From Antilocapra americana (lineage: Eukaryota > Chordata > Mammalia > Artiodactyla > Antilocapridae): a stretch of DNA of 64,000 bases. The DNA is taken from assembly GCA_007570785.1 (NCBI GenBank), contig ML661885.1, positions 32,646,331 through 32,710,330 on the forward strand. The letters are read 5' to 3'. Within the stretch, counting starts at the first letter, position 1. Every line of letters starts with the position of its first letter. The position numbers and the translations under genes are program-made. The notes under the pieces were generated by a model. It searched no databases. It was not told where the DNA came from and was given only the letters and a program-made list of their open reading frames with translations. Shown here in pieces: positions 9,401-20,685 of the stretch.

Positions 9401-10059
9401 AAAAAAAAGTCTAAGATAGGCACTCCCCACCCCCATGCCCCACATAAACACAAGTTATCCAGCCAAAAGGTGCAATAGTATTTCTTGAGAAATTCTGCTC
9501 TGAACACAAGGAGGAACAGGGCAAAGGTAATTGGGAGAAAACTGTACAATTATGTTTCCCAAATCTTGAAGATTAGCTTTCCCAAAACACTCATTGTAGA
9601 TAGGTAAGATACTCAAAACTTAATGATGAAAAATATGGACAGGAATAAAAGTTGTAATGAACCTTAAGAAAAAAAGCTCTAAGTCAACTAGCAAAGAATA
9701 ATACACATGACCCACTAAACAAATTTATTATCAATAACTTCTCACAAATCACAAGTTAATAATAATGGATTCTGTAAGTAATTTCTATTCATCCTTCCTT
9801 GCTCACTGGATAACCCATCTCTGAGATTTCTATCAGATGATTATAAATTTATTCTCCTTTCTATAAATAATATGTACACTGAGGATTATATCTTCCATAT
9901 CTGGTCTTCTGTTTTTATGGTTGTTGTTGTTGTTGGGAGGGCCTTGGATAAGCAAAGGATTAATCACAATTATTGCAAACTGTTATTGACTTATGCCAGC
10001 TCTTACTTATATTTTATTTTCAGTATTTGCCTCCATCTCCCATCTTAAGCATTCTTTCT
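9401..10059. other. Unique AT-rich sequence
   Basis: A short (GTT)n run near 9921-9935. No gene recognised. Confidence 0.5.
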
Positions 10060-10500
10060 TTACCACTTAGACCAACTTTAATACATGTGTATCAAAAACA
10101 ATATACAGTATTTTTATATGTTTTTAATGTATAGAAATTGAATTGTATTATACTTCTCATTCTGCTTCTTCATCTTTAGAATCAGAGTTATGTTTTAGAC
10201 ATTGAGTCCTAGTGACATATGTAGAATTCATTCATTCTCTTGACTGCTGACTGCATTTTTGACATCTTATCTATCCATTGCCTGATTTACGGCCACTTTT
10301 CTAACGTGGAAACAATGTAGGATGCAGAGTCTTGCCCATGTCTCTTTCTGCGTCTGCATAAAAGATTCTTTGGACTACATTGCCAAGAATGTAGTAGCTG
10401 TTTCATTTAATGCTGCCAGATTAGCTGCATTTTTTTTTACACTTTCAGCAATGCAAGAAGGTTCTCATTTGCTTTGATATTTCTTTAATTGTTCACTTTC
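10060..10500 (-). mobile_element. Old L1 (L1M-type) 3' region
   Basis: Reads as the reverse complement of a mammalian L1 3' region: TTAGAATTCATTCATTCTCTTGACTGCTG, TATCTATCCATTGCC, then TGCCAGATTAGCTGCA and CAGCAATGCAAGAAGGTTCTCATTTGC. It is strongly diverged. Confidence 0.55.
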
Positions 10501-11130
10501 CCACAATCTAAATAGCCACTTTACACCTTTCTTCTCTCCTCAAATCTCCAGCTTCCTGCCTTCAGGAGGAAGTGAGGGAGCAAGCTGCAAAACCCTACCT
10601 GTGAGTTGAGAACCAGCACTGGAGCTGAAGTGGCTGGGGAGGAGTGGGAGAGATGGACAGTGACAGGTAATGAGGTCAGAGAGGTCCGGGTACCACAGCC
10701 TCTGGCGCCCTGTGGGTCAGCGTAATAGATGCTCTGCGGCCTGCTCTTAGCCTCCTTAACAGGCACACGCTCTGCTGTGAGGGCTCAGCCGACAGGAGCC
10801 ACATTGGTGGGAGGTCAACCCCCTTGCACACAGACAATGGACGATGTATTGATAGATATGAATATTTCCAAAGCTGATCTCCTTGCCTGAAGAGGAACTT
10901 GCTCTGTGATCCATCTGGGCAGCAGAGTCCTGTTGCTTTGGCTCAGGCCAAGGTGGACTTTGCCTGAGATTATATCATTTCTCAGCTTTTTCTTTCTCCA
11001 TTCTGCTTCACTCTCATCCAGGCTGCACCAGGAATTACACCTTCAGTGCATCACTTTTACAGGAACCTTCTTCTCAGGCTCTGCCTTTAGAGAACCCAAA
11101 CCACTGACAAGTCAGTCACTGTAAGGACTT
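10501..11130. other. Moderately GC-rich unassigned sequence
   Basis: The left half includes ACAGGTAATGAGGTCAGAGAGGT, which resembles part of the unnamed old repeat. The right half ends CAGGCTCTGCCTTTAGAGAACCCAAACC (about 11,075-11,102), a motif common at the ends of old L1/LTR repeats. Frames of 81 aa (minus, 10,521-10,766) and 72 aa (plus, 10,906-11,124) show no family features. I cannot name a gene. Confidence 0.35.
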
Positions 11131-11965
11131 CAGCTTTTAGTCTGTTACTGAAATAGGAGCCATTACAGTGTTTGAGAAGTTACCTAATCTGGCTTGTATT
11201 TAGAGGCTCTCTTCTCCCACTAGTATTGAGATGAAACTATAAGACAGAAAAGGGGGGAAAGCAGAGTAAAGGAGGCTCTTACAGCAATTCATGTAAGAGA
11301 TGCTAGTGGCTTGGTGGCAGTAAAGGCAGTGAGAGGCAACTGGTGGATAATCTGGGGATAACCTGAAGCAATATCACTTAGAATATCATGTGAAATCCTG
11401 GTATTGGCTGTATAGCATAATACTGCACTCAGAGGGCCAGTTGATTAAGTGGTCTGTTTTCTGAAGAACAGTCTTTGAACTTCATTCTCCATAGAAACTG
11501 AACTTAATTAGCCATCTGTTTGATTCAGACTCACTGTCTCTTCACTATAAAGTTATGGCAACTTTTAAAAGAGTTACATTGGGATTGGTTTCCTTTTATT
11601 GAGATCAGCTACAAAATACTTGCCAATTTTAAAAACCTGTACTAAGAAATCTAAAGACCCAGTCACAGATCGCAGAGAGGAACGAGTCTGTCTAAACCAC
11701 TGATGTTTTCTACACTTGTTTGGAAATAGATTTGCATCTCAGTGGGTATTTTACCTTCCATGTGCTTTATCCTCAAATACATATCCCTGAAGAGTTATTT
11801 TCTGCTCTTGTCCAGACCCCATGGCTTCTACTATAGATCTAGTTTGACATGAAGGTTCATGAGTCAGATAACCTTCAGTTACAAGCAATTGGGAGAACTG
11901 TGTGGGTTTAGATTCGATCAAAGAGAATACTAGTAACCTGAGTGTTTCATTTCTTGCATTGTATA
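11131..11965. other. Unique sequence
   Basis: No gene or confident repeat. Confidence 0.5.
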
Positions 11966-12165
11966 GCTGGTGGCTCAGATGGTAAAGAATCTGCCTCTCA
12001 TGTAGGGGACCTGGGTTGGATCCCTGGGTTGGGAAGGTCCCCTGGAGGAGGGCATGGCAACCCACTCTAGCATTCTTGCCTGGGGAATCCCATGGACAGA
12101 GGAGCCTGGAGGGCAATAGCCATGGGGTTGCAGTCAGACACGACTGAGCGACTAAGCACAGCACA
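11966..12165 (+). mobile_element. Bov-tA SINE
   Basis: Starts at GCTGGTGGCTCAGATGG, slightly truncated at its 5' end, and runs to CACGACTGAGCGACTAAGCAC. The 149-aa minus-strand frame at 11,751-12,200 runs through this SINE and is not a gene. Confidence 0.93.
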
Positions 12166-12976
12166 GAGAGAAGGAAGTTAGGCACAATTCCTGCCTGCAT
12201 CTATAAACAGAGAATTTCTGTTATTCTGTCAAGACCCAAGGTAGGCAACAAGTCACTTCTCAACTAGTAAGACCATTCTTATTTTTAGTTTGATTTCTTC
12301 CTTGACTCTGCATGCAACACTTCACTACCCTACTGAATGTGAGAAATCAAGATTTAGGATGAATTTTTATCCTTCTAAAACTATAACAACTTATTAATAA
12401 CATGAGGTCCCCATCTGTCTTTTAAAGGGAGTAAAGAAACAGAGTTAACTCAAACAATATCACATAAGGGAAAGGAATATATATTTTTCTTGCTAACATG
12501 TTTCCAGGTAAGTTGAGAAGATGAAATCTTTGCAATTGAACTCTCAGAAGCTTTCATTTCCTTAGGATTATACACCTTCTATTTTGCAAACTGTTTCACC
12601 AAATAATCAAACTTAAGTTCTAAAAAAGAATCTCATATGGGCATATTTAAATTTTGTTATTTTCACAGAGTTAGTGCAATTTAATTTCAGTAACTAAATT
12701 GCCATAGCTAGGTCAATAAATTATGTTTACTATTCAAATAATAAATTTTAGTCTATATCCTTAGAATTCTACTGAGATCTCTGGAGGAACTATTAATCAA
12801 ATATAAAAATACAATGAATGCTGAATTTCAAAACCCTATCTTGTTTATTAAGTGTATACATAATAACCAACACTTCATGACTCACAAGTAGGCACCTAAT
12901 AAATATTTTCAAAATGGTGATACATGTTTTGAGGAAATTTAGATTATTCCAGTAAGTTATTCTCTTTTGCCTCTCG
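12166..12976. other. AT-rich unique sequence
   Basis: Nothing recognised beyond a short CACCTAATAAATATTTTC motif near 12,893 that may be a MIR or L2 remnant. Confidence 0.45.
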
Positions 12977-13188
12977 GTATGTGCTAAGTCACTTCAGTCA
13001 TGTTCAACTCTTTGCAACCCCATGGACTGTAGCCCACCAGGCTCCTCTGACCATGGGATTCTCCAGGCAAGAATACTGGAGTGGGTTGCCATGACCTTCT
13101 CCAAGGGATCTTCCTGACCAAGGCATCAAATCCACGTCTCACACATCTCCTACATTGGCAGGTGAGTTCTTTACCTCTACACCACTGT
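12977..13188 (-). mobile_element. Bov-tA SINE
   Basis: Runs from TGTGCTAAGTCACTTCAG to the tRNA-like end TTTACCTCTACACCACTG. The Bov-A monomer core is intact. Confidence 0.93.
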
Positions 13189-13377
13189 CAATGTGTAATA
13201 TCACACATTTAGTGGGAAAATAAAAATGATGGAAAGAAAATGCTAATAACTTTAAAAAGAAAACCATAAATTAAAATATATGCTTACCAGACAATATTTT
13301 ACTTTTTGTTGTTATTCAGTCTATTATGTCCTGGAATTCCACCAATTAAATGTTAATTTGGGAGAGTGGTTGTCCTC

Positions 13378-13475
13378 TTTTTGTTGTTTATTCACTAAGT
13401 CATGTCCAACTCTTTGTGACCCCATGGATGGTAGCATGCCAGGCTCTCTTGCCCTTCACTATCCCCTGGTCTATT
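13378..13475 (-). mobile_element. BovB LINE 3'-terminal fragment
   Basis: TTGTTTATTCACTAAGTCATG...ATGCCAGGCTCTCTTGCCCTTCACTATC is the reverse complement of a BovB 3' terminus. It is about 100 bp long and 5'-truncated. Confidence 0.8.
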
Positions 13476-13739
13476 TTCAGAAACCATACTGATCACTATT
13501 CTAAACTACCTCACTTGGCTAAGGTAGGACACAGAAGCTAGATATACATATACAGGATGATTTTCCAAACAGAATTGGAATAAGGAAAATTTAACTCAGT
13601 CTCTGGACTAAGATGCCTGCAGGAAACTTGGACCAACTGTTATTAGGAAGCCTCCCAAGAAGATTATATTCACCAGAATCTAGCATCTGTCAGATGTCAG
13701 AGACGCAGGTTGAAAATTTAGACGTTGTTAGTTTCACTT

Positions 13740-13892
13740 AGTGGCTTTCCTAGTGGATCAGATGGTAAAGAGTCTGCCTGCAAGGCAGGAGAGCCTGGTT
13801 CGCTCCCTGGGTCAGGAAGATCCCCAGGAGAAGAGAAGGGCTACCCACTCCAGTATTGTTGCCTGGAGAATTCCATGGACAGAAGAGCCTGG
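13740..13892 (+). mobile_element. Bov-tA SINE, 3'-truncated
   Basis: tRNA-like part CTTTCCTAGTGGATCAGATGG, then Bov-A up to GGACAGAAGAGCCTGG. It lacks the last ~50 bp. Together with the minus-strand copy at 14,041-14,174 it forms an inverted SINE pair about 150 bp apart. Confidence 0.92.
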
Positions 13893-14040
13893 AAGGTAAA
13901 TTTTGCTTAGGGAAGTTTACCCACACTAATTCATAAGAGACTAAATTATTCAAATAAGAATGCCAATTGACACATTTGAAATGAAAAACTAAAGCTGGAA
14001 CAAACATCCACCTAGACAAGCAGTGCTCACAAATGATCCT

Positions 14041-14174
14041 ATTGTGTGTATGTGTGTGCGTGCTCATTTGTGTCTGCCTCTTTGCAACCGCTGGACTGTA
14101 GCCCACCAGGTTCCTCTGTCCATGGAATTTTCCAGTCAAGAATACTGGAGTGGGTTGCCATTTCCTACTCCAAT
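14041..14174 (-). mobile_element. Bov-A monomer with TG tail and 10-bp TSD
   Basis: A single Bov-A unit with no tRNA-like part, whose 3' tail reads as TG-rich sequence at 14,043-14,062. AAATG(A/G)TCCT is duplicated at 14,031-14,040 and 14,175-14,184. Confidence 0.92.
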
Positions 14175-14470
14175 AAATGGTCCTTAGTGAGAATAAAATA
14201 AGAACAAAGGAAGTTAAACAAAATATGTGACTACTGAAAGGCACTAGGATCTTCTGTTATGTTTCTACAGTGAGAGACCTGTTGCGTGGACCTGACTGAG
14301 CACCTTGATCTATGAATGAGCCAGGCCAGTTTCCGCATCTTTCACACTTTTTATACTTTCTTTGGTGTCTGGTTTGAGGCCTTTTGGTTGACTTCTTCTA
14401 GATGGAGCCATTCTTTCTTCAGACTTCAGTCAAAGCTTGCTAACGTGATTATTTTTACCCTTATACATGT

Positions 14471-14617
14471 GTGAGCCTCCTCCATCCATGGGATTTTTTC
14501 AGGCAAGAATACTGGAGTGGGTTGCTATCTCCTTCTCCAGGGGATCTTCCCAACCCAGGGATCGACCCTGGGTCTCCCGATTGTAGGCAGATGCTTTACC
14601 ATCTAAGCCACCAGGTA
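14471..14617 (-). mobile_element. Bov-tA SINE, 3'-truncated
   Basis: Starts at GAGCCTCCTCCATCCATGGG, without the terminal GCTAAGTCGC part, and ends in the tRNA-like TTTACCATCTAAGCCACCAGG. Confidence 0.9.
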
Positions 14618-14652
14618 AGTTCATAAAAAGGCCTCATTTCCACATTCCTCTT

Positions 14653-14669
14653 AAAAAAGAGCAGGGAGC
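14653..14669. repeat. Left target-site duplication of the L1 insertion
   Basis: AAAAAAGAGCAGGGAGC, perfectly repeated at 15,263-15,279 after the poly(A). It starts with an A-run, matching the L1 endonuclease preference for TTTT/AA. Confidence 0.9.
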
Positions 14670-15262
14670 AAGGTGAAAAGACAGCCTTCAGAATGGGAGA
14701 AAATAATAGCCAATGAAGCAACAGACAAACAATTAATCTCAAAAATATACAAACAACTCCTGCAGCTCCATTCTAGAAAAATAAACAACCCAATTAAAAA
14801 GTGGGCCAAAGAACTTAACAGACATCTCTCCAAAGAAGATATAAAAATGGCTANNNNNNNNNNNNNNNNNNNNNNNNNNNNNNNNNNNNNNNNNNNNNNN
14901 NNNNNNNNNNNNNNNNNNNNNNNNNNNNNNNNNNNNNNNNNNNNNNNNNNNNNNNNNNNNNNNNNNNNNNNNNNNNNNNNNNNNNNNNNNNNNNNNNNNN
15001 NNNNNNNNNNNNNNNNNNNNNNNNNNNNNNNNNNNNNNNNNNNNNNNNNNNNNNNNNNNNNNNNNNNNNNNNNNNNNNNNNNNNNNNNNNNNNNNNNNNN
15101 NNNNNNNNNNNNNNNNNNNNNNNNNNNNNNNNNNNNNNNNNNNNNNNNNNNNNNNNNNNNNNNNNNNNNNNNNNNNNNNNNNNNNNNNNNNNNNNNNNNN
15201 NNNNNNNNNNNNNNNNNNNNNNNNNNNNNNNNNNNNNNNNNNNNNNNNNNNNNAAAAAAAAA
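14670..15262 (+). mobile_element. Ruminant L1 insertion (ORF2 C-terminal part), interior lost in an N gap
   Basis: The sequence 14,673-14,853 encodes part of L1 ORF2 without stops, including the motifs [20 protein letters not shown] and [20 protein letters not shown]. These are typical of the region a few hundred residues before the ORF2 C-terminus. The next 400 bases are N. A pure A-run follows (15,254-15,262 plus the A-run of the duplication). The 17-bp target duplication shows one 5'-truncated insertion. The family's usual remaining ORF2 and 3' UTR are probably longer than 400 bp, so the gap size may be a placeholder or the copy may carry an internal deletion. Confidence 0.92.
14854..15253. 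other. Assembly gap, exactly 400 N
   Basis: No sequence information. The gap lies entirely inside the L1 insertion. Frames drawn across it are meaningless. Confidence 0.99.
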
Positions 15263-15279
15263 AAAAAAGAGCAGGGAGC
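15263..15279. repeat. Right target-site duplication of the L1 insertion
   Basis: Identical to 14,653-14,669. It merges with the L1 poly(A) on its left. Confidence 0.9.
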
Positions 15280-15299
15280 TGTCTTTCCATTCTGACTCC

Positions 15300-16480
15300 T
15301 TTAAATACCGTCGAACTTCCTCTAATGCACAGCCAGCCTCCTTGACAGATCTGCATCCACTATTTCCACTTTCTTACTTCTGTGATTTGCCAGCTCATAG
15401 CAATCTGGCTTTAGCTTCCACTGCTTCACTAAATATACTTTGGCACACAACCCCTATAGAATTCCACTTGTCAAATTCAGTGATTTTTTTTTTTACATTA
15501 CATCTTATTTGACCTCATCAACATCTGGCATTAAATACTTTCTTTGTGAAACTCTCATCTCTTTTGCCCCATGACACCTCATCTCCAAGTCATCTCTTTC
15601 TACGTTTTCTCCCTAGTTTATTTTTTTATTATTGAATCTGCTTATTTTATTCTAATTTCATCACTTGTCCCAAGAGTGTCCTTTATAGCAGAAGAAAATT
15701 TAGGCTCATGCATTAGTCTTCTCTAAGCTGGAATAGTTCCTGAGCTATCTTTTGTATTTCATGACGTTGCTGACACTGCTACTTTTAGAGTACAGAACTT
15801 TTTCTTTTAACAAAGTCCTTCAGTTTGGATTTGTCTGTTTCTTCACGATCAGACTCAGGTTCTGAACTATTGGCAGGAATGCCATGGAAATGCTGTAGTG
15901 ACTTTAATGCAGCATATCAGGAGGCTCGGGGTGCGTGTCTGGTCCCATTCTATGATGTTAACTTTGAACACTTGCTGAAGGTGCCAGCTGTCTCTCATTT
16001 TTCTCCAAACAGTGCTGGTTCTTTTGCTCTGCATTACAAGGAGACTTTTCCTTTCATGCTCATTCCAAAGAGCACTACATGACAATGTGTTATCTTCCTA
16101 GTTTATTTGGTGTGCTCTTTTTTCTTTTTCTCCCCCTTAAATACGCGTGTTCCTCAAGGCTTCATCATTGGCCCTTCGCAGTTCACTGTCTATGTATTCT
16201 GTCTCCATGATTTTATCCATTTCTTTGGCTTCAACCACCAATCATATCTCTCAACACCGATTCTCTGTTAGGTTCCAAACGCATATACTGAACTATATAT
16301 GGACATATCCACTAAAAGGCATCTCAATATTCCACTTACTCTTCTTGTTCACTATGTCATCTGTCCAACCAAATTAGAGACCTGTGAATAATTCTAAACT
16401 TTTCTTCTATATCCCCACTCATTAAATTAGTGGCAACAGTCAATCCTTTTAATTCTATTGCTATACGTTGCTAGGTTTGA
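15300..16480 (+). mobile_element. L2 LINE, diverged
   Basis: Shows the L2 order. TTTACATTACATCTTATTTGACC (15,490) is followed by GTGAAACTCTCATCTC, with CATGACACCTCATCTCC near 15,570. Later come GTTCCTCAAGGCTTCATCATTGGCCC (16,150), ATGATTTTATCCATTTCTTTGGCTTCAACCACC (16,207) and AAAAGGCATCTCAATATTCC (16,314). These match the L2 reverse-transcriptase and 3' region. Stops and frameshifts abound. The middle (15,690-16,130) is less certain. Confidence 0.6.
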
Positions 16481-16719
16481 CATTCTATTAGTCATAGGCA
16501 GAGAGGGAAGTTCTGTAAGTGTTCATTTTTATCTTATCACACATCCTCTTATAAAAGAGATTTTTAATATTTAAGAGTATATTTCGTCCACAGACTTACT
16601 CTACTGACAAACTATCTTCCCTATCTTCTTTTGTTGGGAATGGGTATACTTCTTAGGTAGAATCTAGAGGAAATGGTGGGTAGAACCAGGCAGAACTAAC
16701 TAGTTATTTCATTCTCTTT

Positions 16720-16830
16720 AAAAAAAAAGAAATATATATATATATTTGGCTGTGCCAGGCCTTAGTTGTGGCAAGTGGGATCTTCAGTCTTCATTGAGGC
16801 ATGCAAAACCTTAGTTGTGGAACCCACATT
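16720..16830 (-). mobile_element. CHR-type SINE fragment
   Basis: TTTGGCTGTGCCAGGCCTTAG, then GTGGCAAGTGGGATCTTCAG and a repeat of that module: the reverse complement of the CHR 3' half. An A8 and (TA)n tract at 16,720-16,745 lies at its tail. Confidence 0.75.
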
Positions 16831-17600
16831 TCTAAAGAAAAATGTAGGCGTATTTATGGAGCCAGGATTGAAAACAATTTTGTGGTCATAACTCTATTAA
16901 GACTTTTGAATTTTTCATTGACATAGTGTTGCTTGAGTCTGCTTCTTCAATTGGATAATTTAGTCCCCAAATCTCTTCTCTCAAAAATATAATTTAAGTT
17001 TAAGCAGTATCCACATTGTCTTCTCAACTATCACTCCAATAGCTATCATGATTGATTCTGGAGCTACTTTTACCATTAGCCCAAAATTTGTACAGTCTTG
17101 CTAAAAGTGCATTGTGGGATCAGATGTAATATACTACTAATAATCTATACTAAACCAGGCTGTGTGCAGGAGAGCTCAAATTCTGAACAAGTGCCCCCAC
17201 TCACTTTTCCTTCCCAAAATTTGTGCTTAAAAGTTGTGACATTCAAGGGAATTAAAGCCTAACGTTTACTTAGGTGTCTCAAACATTCATGAAAATCCAA
17301 GCTGTGAGTCATTAAATCTAATTAAAATAATTGATCCTTTTCCTCTTCTTTACATTCTTGAATACTTTCCTACCCTACCTTCCCAGAGTAATTTTCTCTA
17401 TTATCACAGTCCCAAATCTCCACTGTATTAGTACTTCTCATCTCTCTGCTTTTCTACTATTTGAACTGTGTCTTTCCTCTCAACTCCCATGATACAACCT
17501 TGGGAGAAGAGCTCTTCTTTCACTGTGATTGCTTTTCCTCATGAAAGGAAATATGGAGAGATTTAGTCCTTGCTTGCTTCAGACATCAGGGGATGAAGAT
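16831..17600. other. Unique sequence
   Basis: No gene recognised. 17,340-17,480 is pyrimidine-rich and could be a further L2 remnant. Confidence 0.4.
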
Positions 17601-17605
17601 GAAGC

Positions 17606-17634
<29 letters not shown>
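17606..17634. repeat. (TG)n microsatellite
   Basis: About 14 uninterrupted TG units immediately beside the 3' end of a minus-strand SINE, so it is the CA-rich SINE tail. Confidence 0.95.
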
Positions 17635-17637
<3 letters not shown>

Positions 17638-17836
17638 CATGCCCTCAATCCTGTCTGACTCTTTGTGACCCCTTGGATGTAGACGACCAGGCTTCTCTGT
17701 CCATGGAATTCTCCAGGCAAGAATACTAGAGTAGGTAGCCATTCCCTTCTCCAGGGGATCTTCCTGATCCAGGGATAGAACCTTGGTCTCCTGACTGCGA
17801 GCAGATTCTTTACTGTCTGAGTTACCAGGGAAGCTA
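17635..17836 (-). mobile_element. Bov-tA SINE with (CA)n tail
   Basis: Bov-A core and tRNA-like end TCTGAGTTACCAGGGAAGCT. A short GAAGCT repeat at 17,601-17,606 and 17,830-17,835 may be the target duplication. The tail is the adjacent (TG)n. Confidence 0.92.
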
Positions 17837-18299
17837 AGTGGGTGATGTCCAAATGTTCCACTGGTATTTGTAGGGGAGGCTGAGAAGTGCTGCAAGTTAA
17901 AATTTTGTACCTTCGTTCAGCTTCTTATCCTGGCTTTCCAGTAAGTGTTAATGGAATCACAAGTATGAATTTTCAGGAAAAATAGAAGAGGTCTAGGCTG
18001 GAAGAACTCTGTGGGGTCTTGCAAAGCTGATGAAAGACATTTACTGAGAGATTATGAGTTAAAGAGAATCTAGGTCTTATTATTCATGTCTCAGCACAGC
18101 AATGATCTGAAGAACTAGAAATCTAGAATCATCCAAAGCTCAGGAGATGAAGGTCCAGGATAAGTGCACATTCTGCCTATGTTAGGAAAGGAAAAATCAG
18201 GTGGCCTCTCAAATGGAACTTTGACTATGAACTGGGGCAAAGATTCTATGGTAGTTAGTTAGTTAGCTAGTTAACACTAAATATAGACTAGGTACCTTA
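17837..18299. other. Unique sequence
   Basis: No gene or repeat recognised apart from a short TTAG tandem near 18,255. Confidence 0.5.
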
Positions 18300-18475
18300 A
18301 TGAGAGTTTGACATAATTTCTCATTTACTCAATACAGCTCTCTATGTATTCCTATTATGTACTAAGGCTCAGAGAGAATTAGTATCTTAAATTGAGTATC
18401 ACAGCAAGAAAATGGCACTACAGGGATTTGAACTTATGTCTGTCTGACTGCAAATCCAAGCTAAACCTTGTCTAC
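18300..18475 (+). mobile_element. MIR SINE
   Basis: CTCATTTACTCAATACAGC, AGGCTCAGAGAGAATTAG, AATGGCACTACAGGGATTTGAACTTATGTCTGTCTGACTG: the MIR order, moderately diverged. Confidence 0.75.
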
Positions 18476-18663
18476 CTGAGCATACATTATTTCATCCTTG
18501 CCCTACCTCAGATGCTTTCTTGCCTATTAGGATGGAGTGAGGGGCTGAAAACCTAACTTAGATACACTCTTTCATTTCTCTGTCATCAGAATTTCTTATA
18601 TAACATTTCTTTCTTTCTTTCCTTTTTTTTTTTTAAACATTTTTGGTAAATCTTTTTCAATTT

Positions 18664-18865
18664 CTGGGCTTCCCTTGTGGCTTGGCTGGTAAAGAATCCA
18701 CCTGCAATGCAGGAGAGCTGGGTTTGATCCTTGGGTTGGGAAGATCCCCTGGAGAAGGGAAAGGCTACCCACTCCAGTTTTCTGGCCTGGAAAATTCCAG
18801 GGACTGTACAGTCCATGGGATCATAAAGAGTCAGACACAACTGAGTTACTTTCATTTTCACTCAC
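18664..18865 (+). mobile_element. Bov-tA SINE with 9-bp TSD
   Basis: tRNA-like GGGCTTCCCTTGTGGCTTGG through Bov-A to CAGACACAACTGAGTTAC. TTTCAATTT is duplicated at 18,655-18,663 and 18,866-18,874. Confidence 0.93.
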
Positions 18866-19319
18866 TTTCAATTTTTAGATCACAAGAAAATAAAAATGAT
18901 ATAAATTTGAGGACAAAGTAAAATTTTTAATATTGAGATTTATAAGGTTGGAAGATATAACATACAAGAGAAAAAAGTGAATCAAAATCTCTAAATAACT
19001 TCTAATATTAATATGTCATAGTGAATTGATGAAAGGACATAAAAATAATTCAATTTATTTCTAATTTTTCAAAATAATTTTGCAAGCTTAAATAATAATA
19101 AAATAAATAGCATCAGATATTGATACATTTTTATTCCTCATTGGATTTAACTAAGATTGAAGAAAATCCTAGAAAATTCTAGATACTTGAATCATAGAAT
19201 GTTCAAGTAGGCATATCTACATGATATCTAACTTACTATAAAATACTAGATGTAGTTTGCTAAGAGCCTGCTCTAGAACCTGACATCAGGTTGGGACACT
19301 GAACATGTATTGATAATAA
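18866..19319. other. AT-rich unique sequence
   Basis: No feature recognised. Confidence 0.5.
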
Positions 19320-19465
19320 TAATCAATACTTTAAGTCTGTTAAGGAGGGTATTATTATCCTCATCTTTCAAATGAGGAGACAGGAACTCAAGTTACTTAT
19401 CTTAGATGATGCAGCTAAAACATGGCTGGGCTGTTAAGTTATGATTGCTTGACTCCAAATCCTTC
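19320..19465 (+). mobile_element. MIR SINE
   Basis: GGTATTATTATCCTCATCTTTCAAATGAGGAGACAGG, then a degenerate CTGACTCCAAATCC-like end (GCTTGACTCCAAATCC). Confidence 0.75.
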
Positions 19466-19468
19466 CTT

Positions 19469-19698
19469 TGTGTGTGTGTGTGTGTGTGTACGTGTATGCG
19501 TGTGCTCAGTTGTGTCCGACTCTTTGTGACCCCCATGAACTGTACCCTGCCAGTCTCCTCTGTCTATGGGATTTCCCAGGCAAAAATACCAGAGTGGGTT
19601 GCCATGCCCTCCTCCAGGGGATCTTCCAACCCAGAGATTGAACCTGGGTCTCTTGTGTTTCCTGCATTGCAGGCATGTTCTTTACCAGTAGTGCTATA
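19469..19698 (-). mobile_element. Bov-tA SINE with (TG)n tail
   Basis: Its tail is the (TG)n at 19,469-19,489. The Bov-A core runs from GTGCTCAGTTGTGTCCGACTC and the tRNA-like end is TTCTTTACCAGTAGTGC. Confidence 0.92.
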
Positions 19699-20299
19699 TT
19701 CTTTCCAAGCCAACCCTGTCATAATGTAGAGGAGGACATGTACTCAGTTATCTCTAGAGTGGTTACTTATTACATCTAACAGATCTCTACAAACAGATCA
19801 ACACAACTTTTACATTAACATGCAGCATAGATATCATTTATACATTTTAACATTAAATTCAGACTAGTTCTAATTATGAGTATCTTGAGTAGAATTCTTG
19901 GGAATCGTATTACAATATCGAGTAGTCAAAGCATCAGAGTTAGAGAAAATCAAGAAGACAAATTATTTAAAAAGACTGTTCTTTTTGAGACGGAAAACTC
20001 TGGTTGCTTTATAAGAATAGTTAGTAGCTCCTGACACCAAGTGGTCACTCTATGTACTGCTCTTAGCATTTTTGCCAAGCAGGAGACAAATTGCCCTATC
20101 AGAGGAAAGAAAAAAACAAAACGATAAAATAAATGCATTTTGTGAGATGCCTTATTTCATTTATCGCCATTAAACTATTTAAGAGCTGGAAATTGTGGTT
20201 AGAGATACAAGTGGGTGATAACAAAACCCTTCATTTCTACTTTAGACTTTTATTCCCAGTTAGTTGCTGGTATTGACATGTGTGTCAGATTCTTGATGG
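19699..20299. other. Unique sequence
   Basis: No feature recognised. Confidence 0.5.
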
Positions 20300-20685
20300 T
20301 AAGCCAAGGGTTTGTACCATCCTTATCAAGCAAGCTAACTAGCACAATAACACGGATAGCTTGGTGGTTAAGAAAACTGTCTCAGATGAGCTTGGGCCCA
20401 TCCATCTTCTTCAGCCCCAAACAACTGGACTGATAAGATCTCTTCCAGCCACAGTCCGGCACTTAGAGCAGCATCTACAGGACATCACTGGTGTCATCTC
20501 AGCCACTTGATGCTCCCACAGCGAGGCACTGTCAACGCCTCTGCAATCACAGCTAACGCCTTGAAACCTTTCAAGTGCCAAGAAATACCCTGTTCTTGAA
20601 CTACAGATGCAGCAGAAGCTATGCTTTTTACCCACAAAAGCTGGAAGCATGTTCTTGTGTTTTAGGCAATGCTCAGTCTCTGCTT
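20300..20685. other. Less AT-rich unassigned block before BovB
   Basis: More G+C than its neighbours. The minus-strand 212-aa frame (20,411-21,049) spans this block and BovB; its first half is BovB read antisense, so it is not evidence of a gene. Confidence 0.35.

Noticed and set aside
11751..12200. 149-aa minus-strand open frame
   Set aside because: The N-terminal half is Bov-tA sequence in reverse (motifs such as HALLQGTFPTQGSNPG occur in many SINE-derived frames here).
14673..15512. A 279-aa plus-strand open frame and a 205-aa minus-strand frame
   Set aside because: Both run through 400 N; only the first 60 codons on the plus strand are real, and they belong to L1 ORF2.
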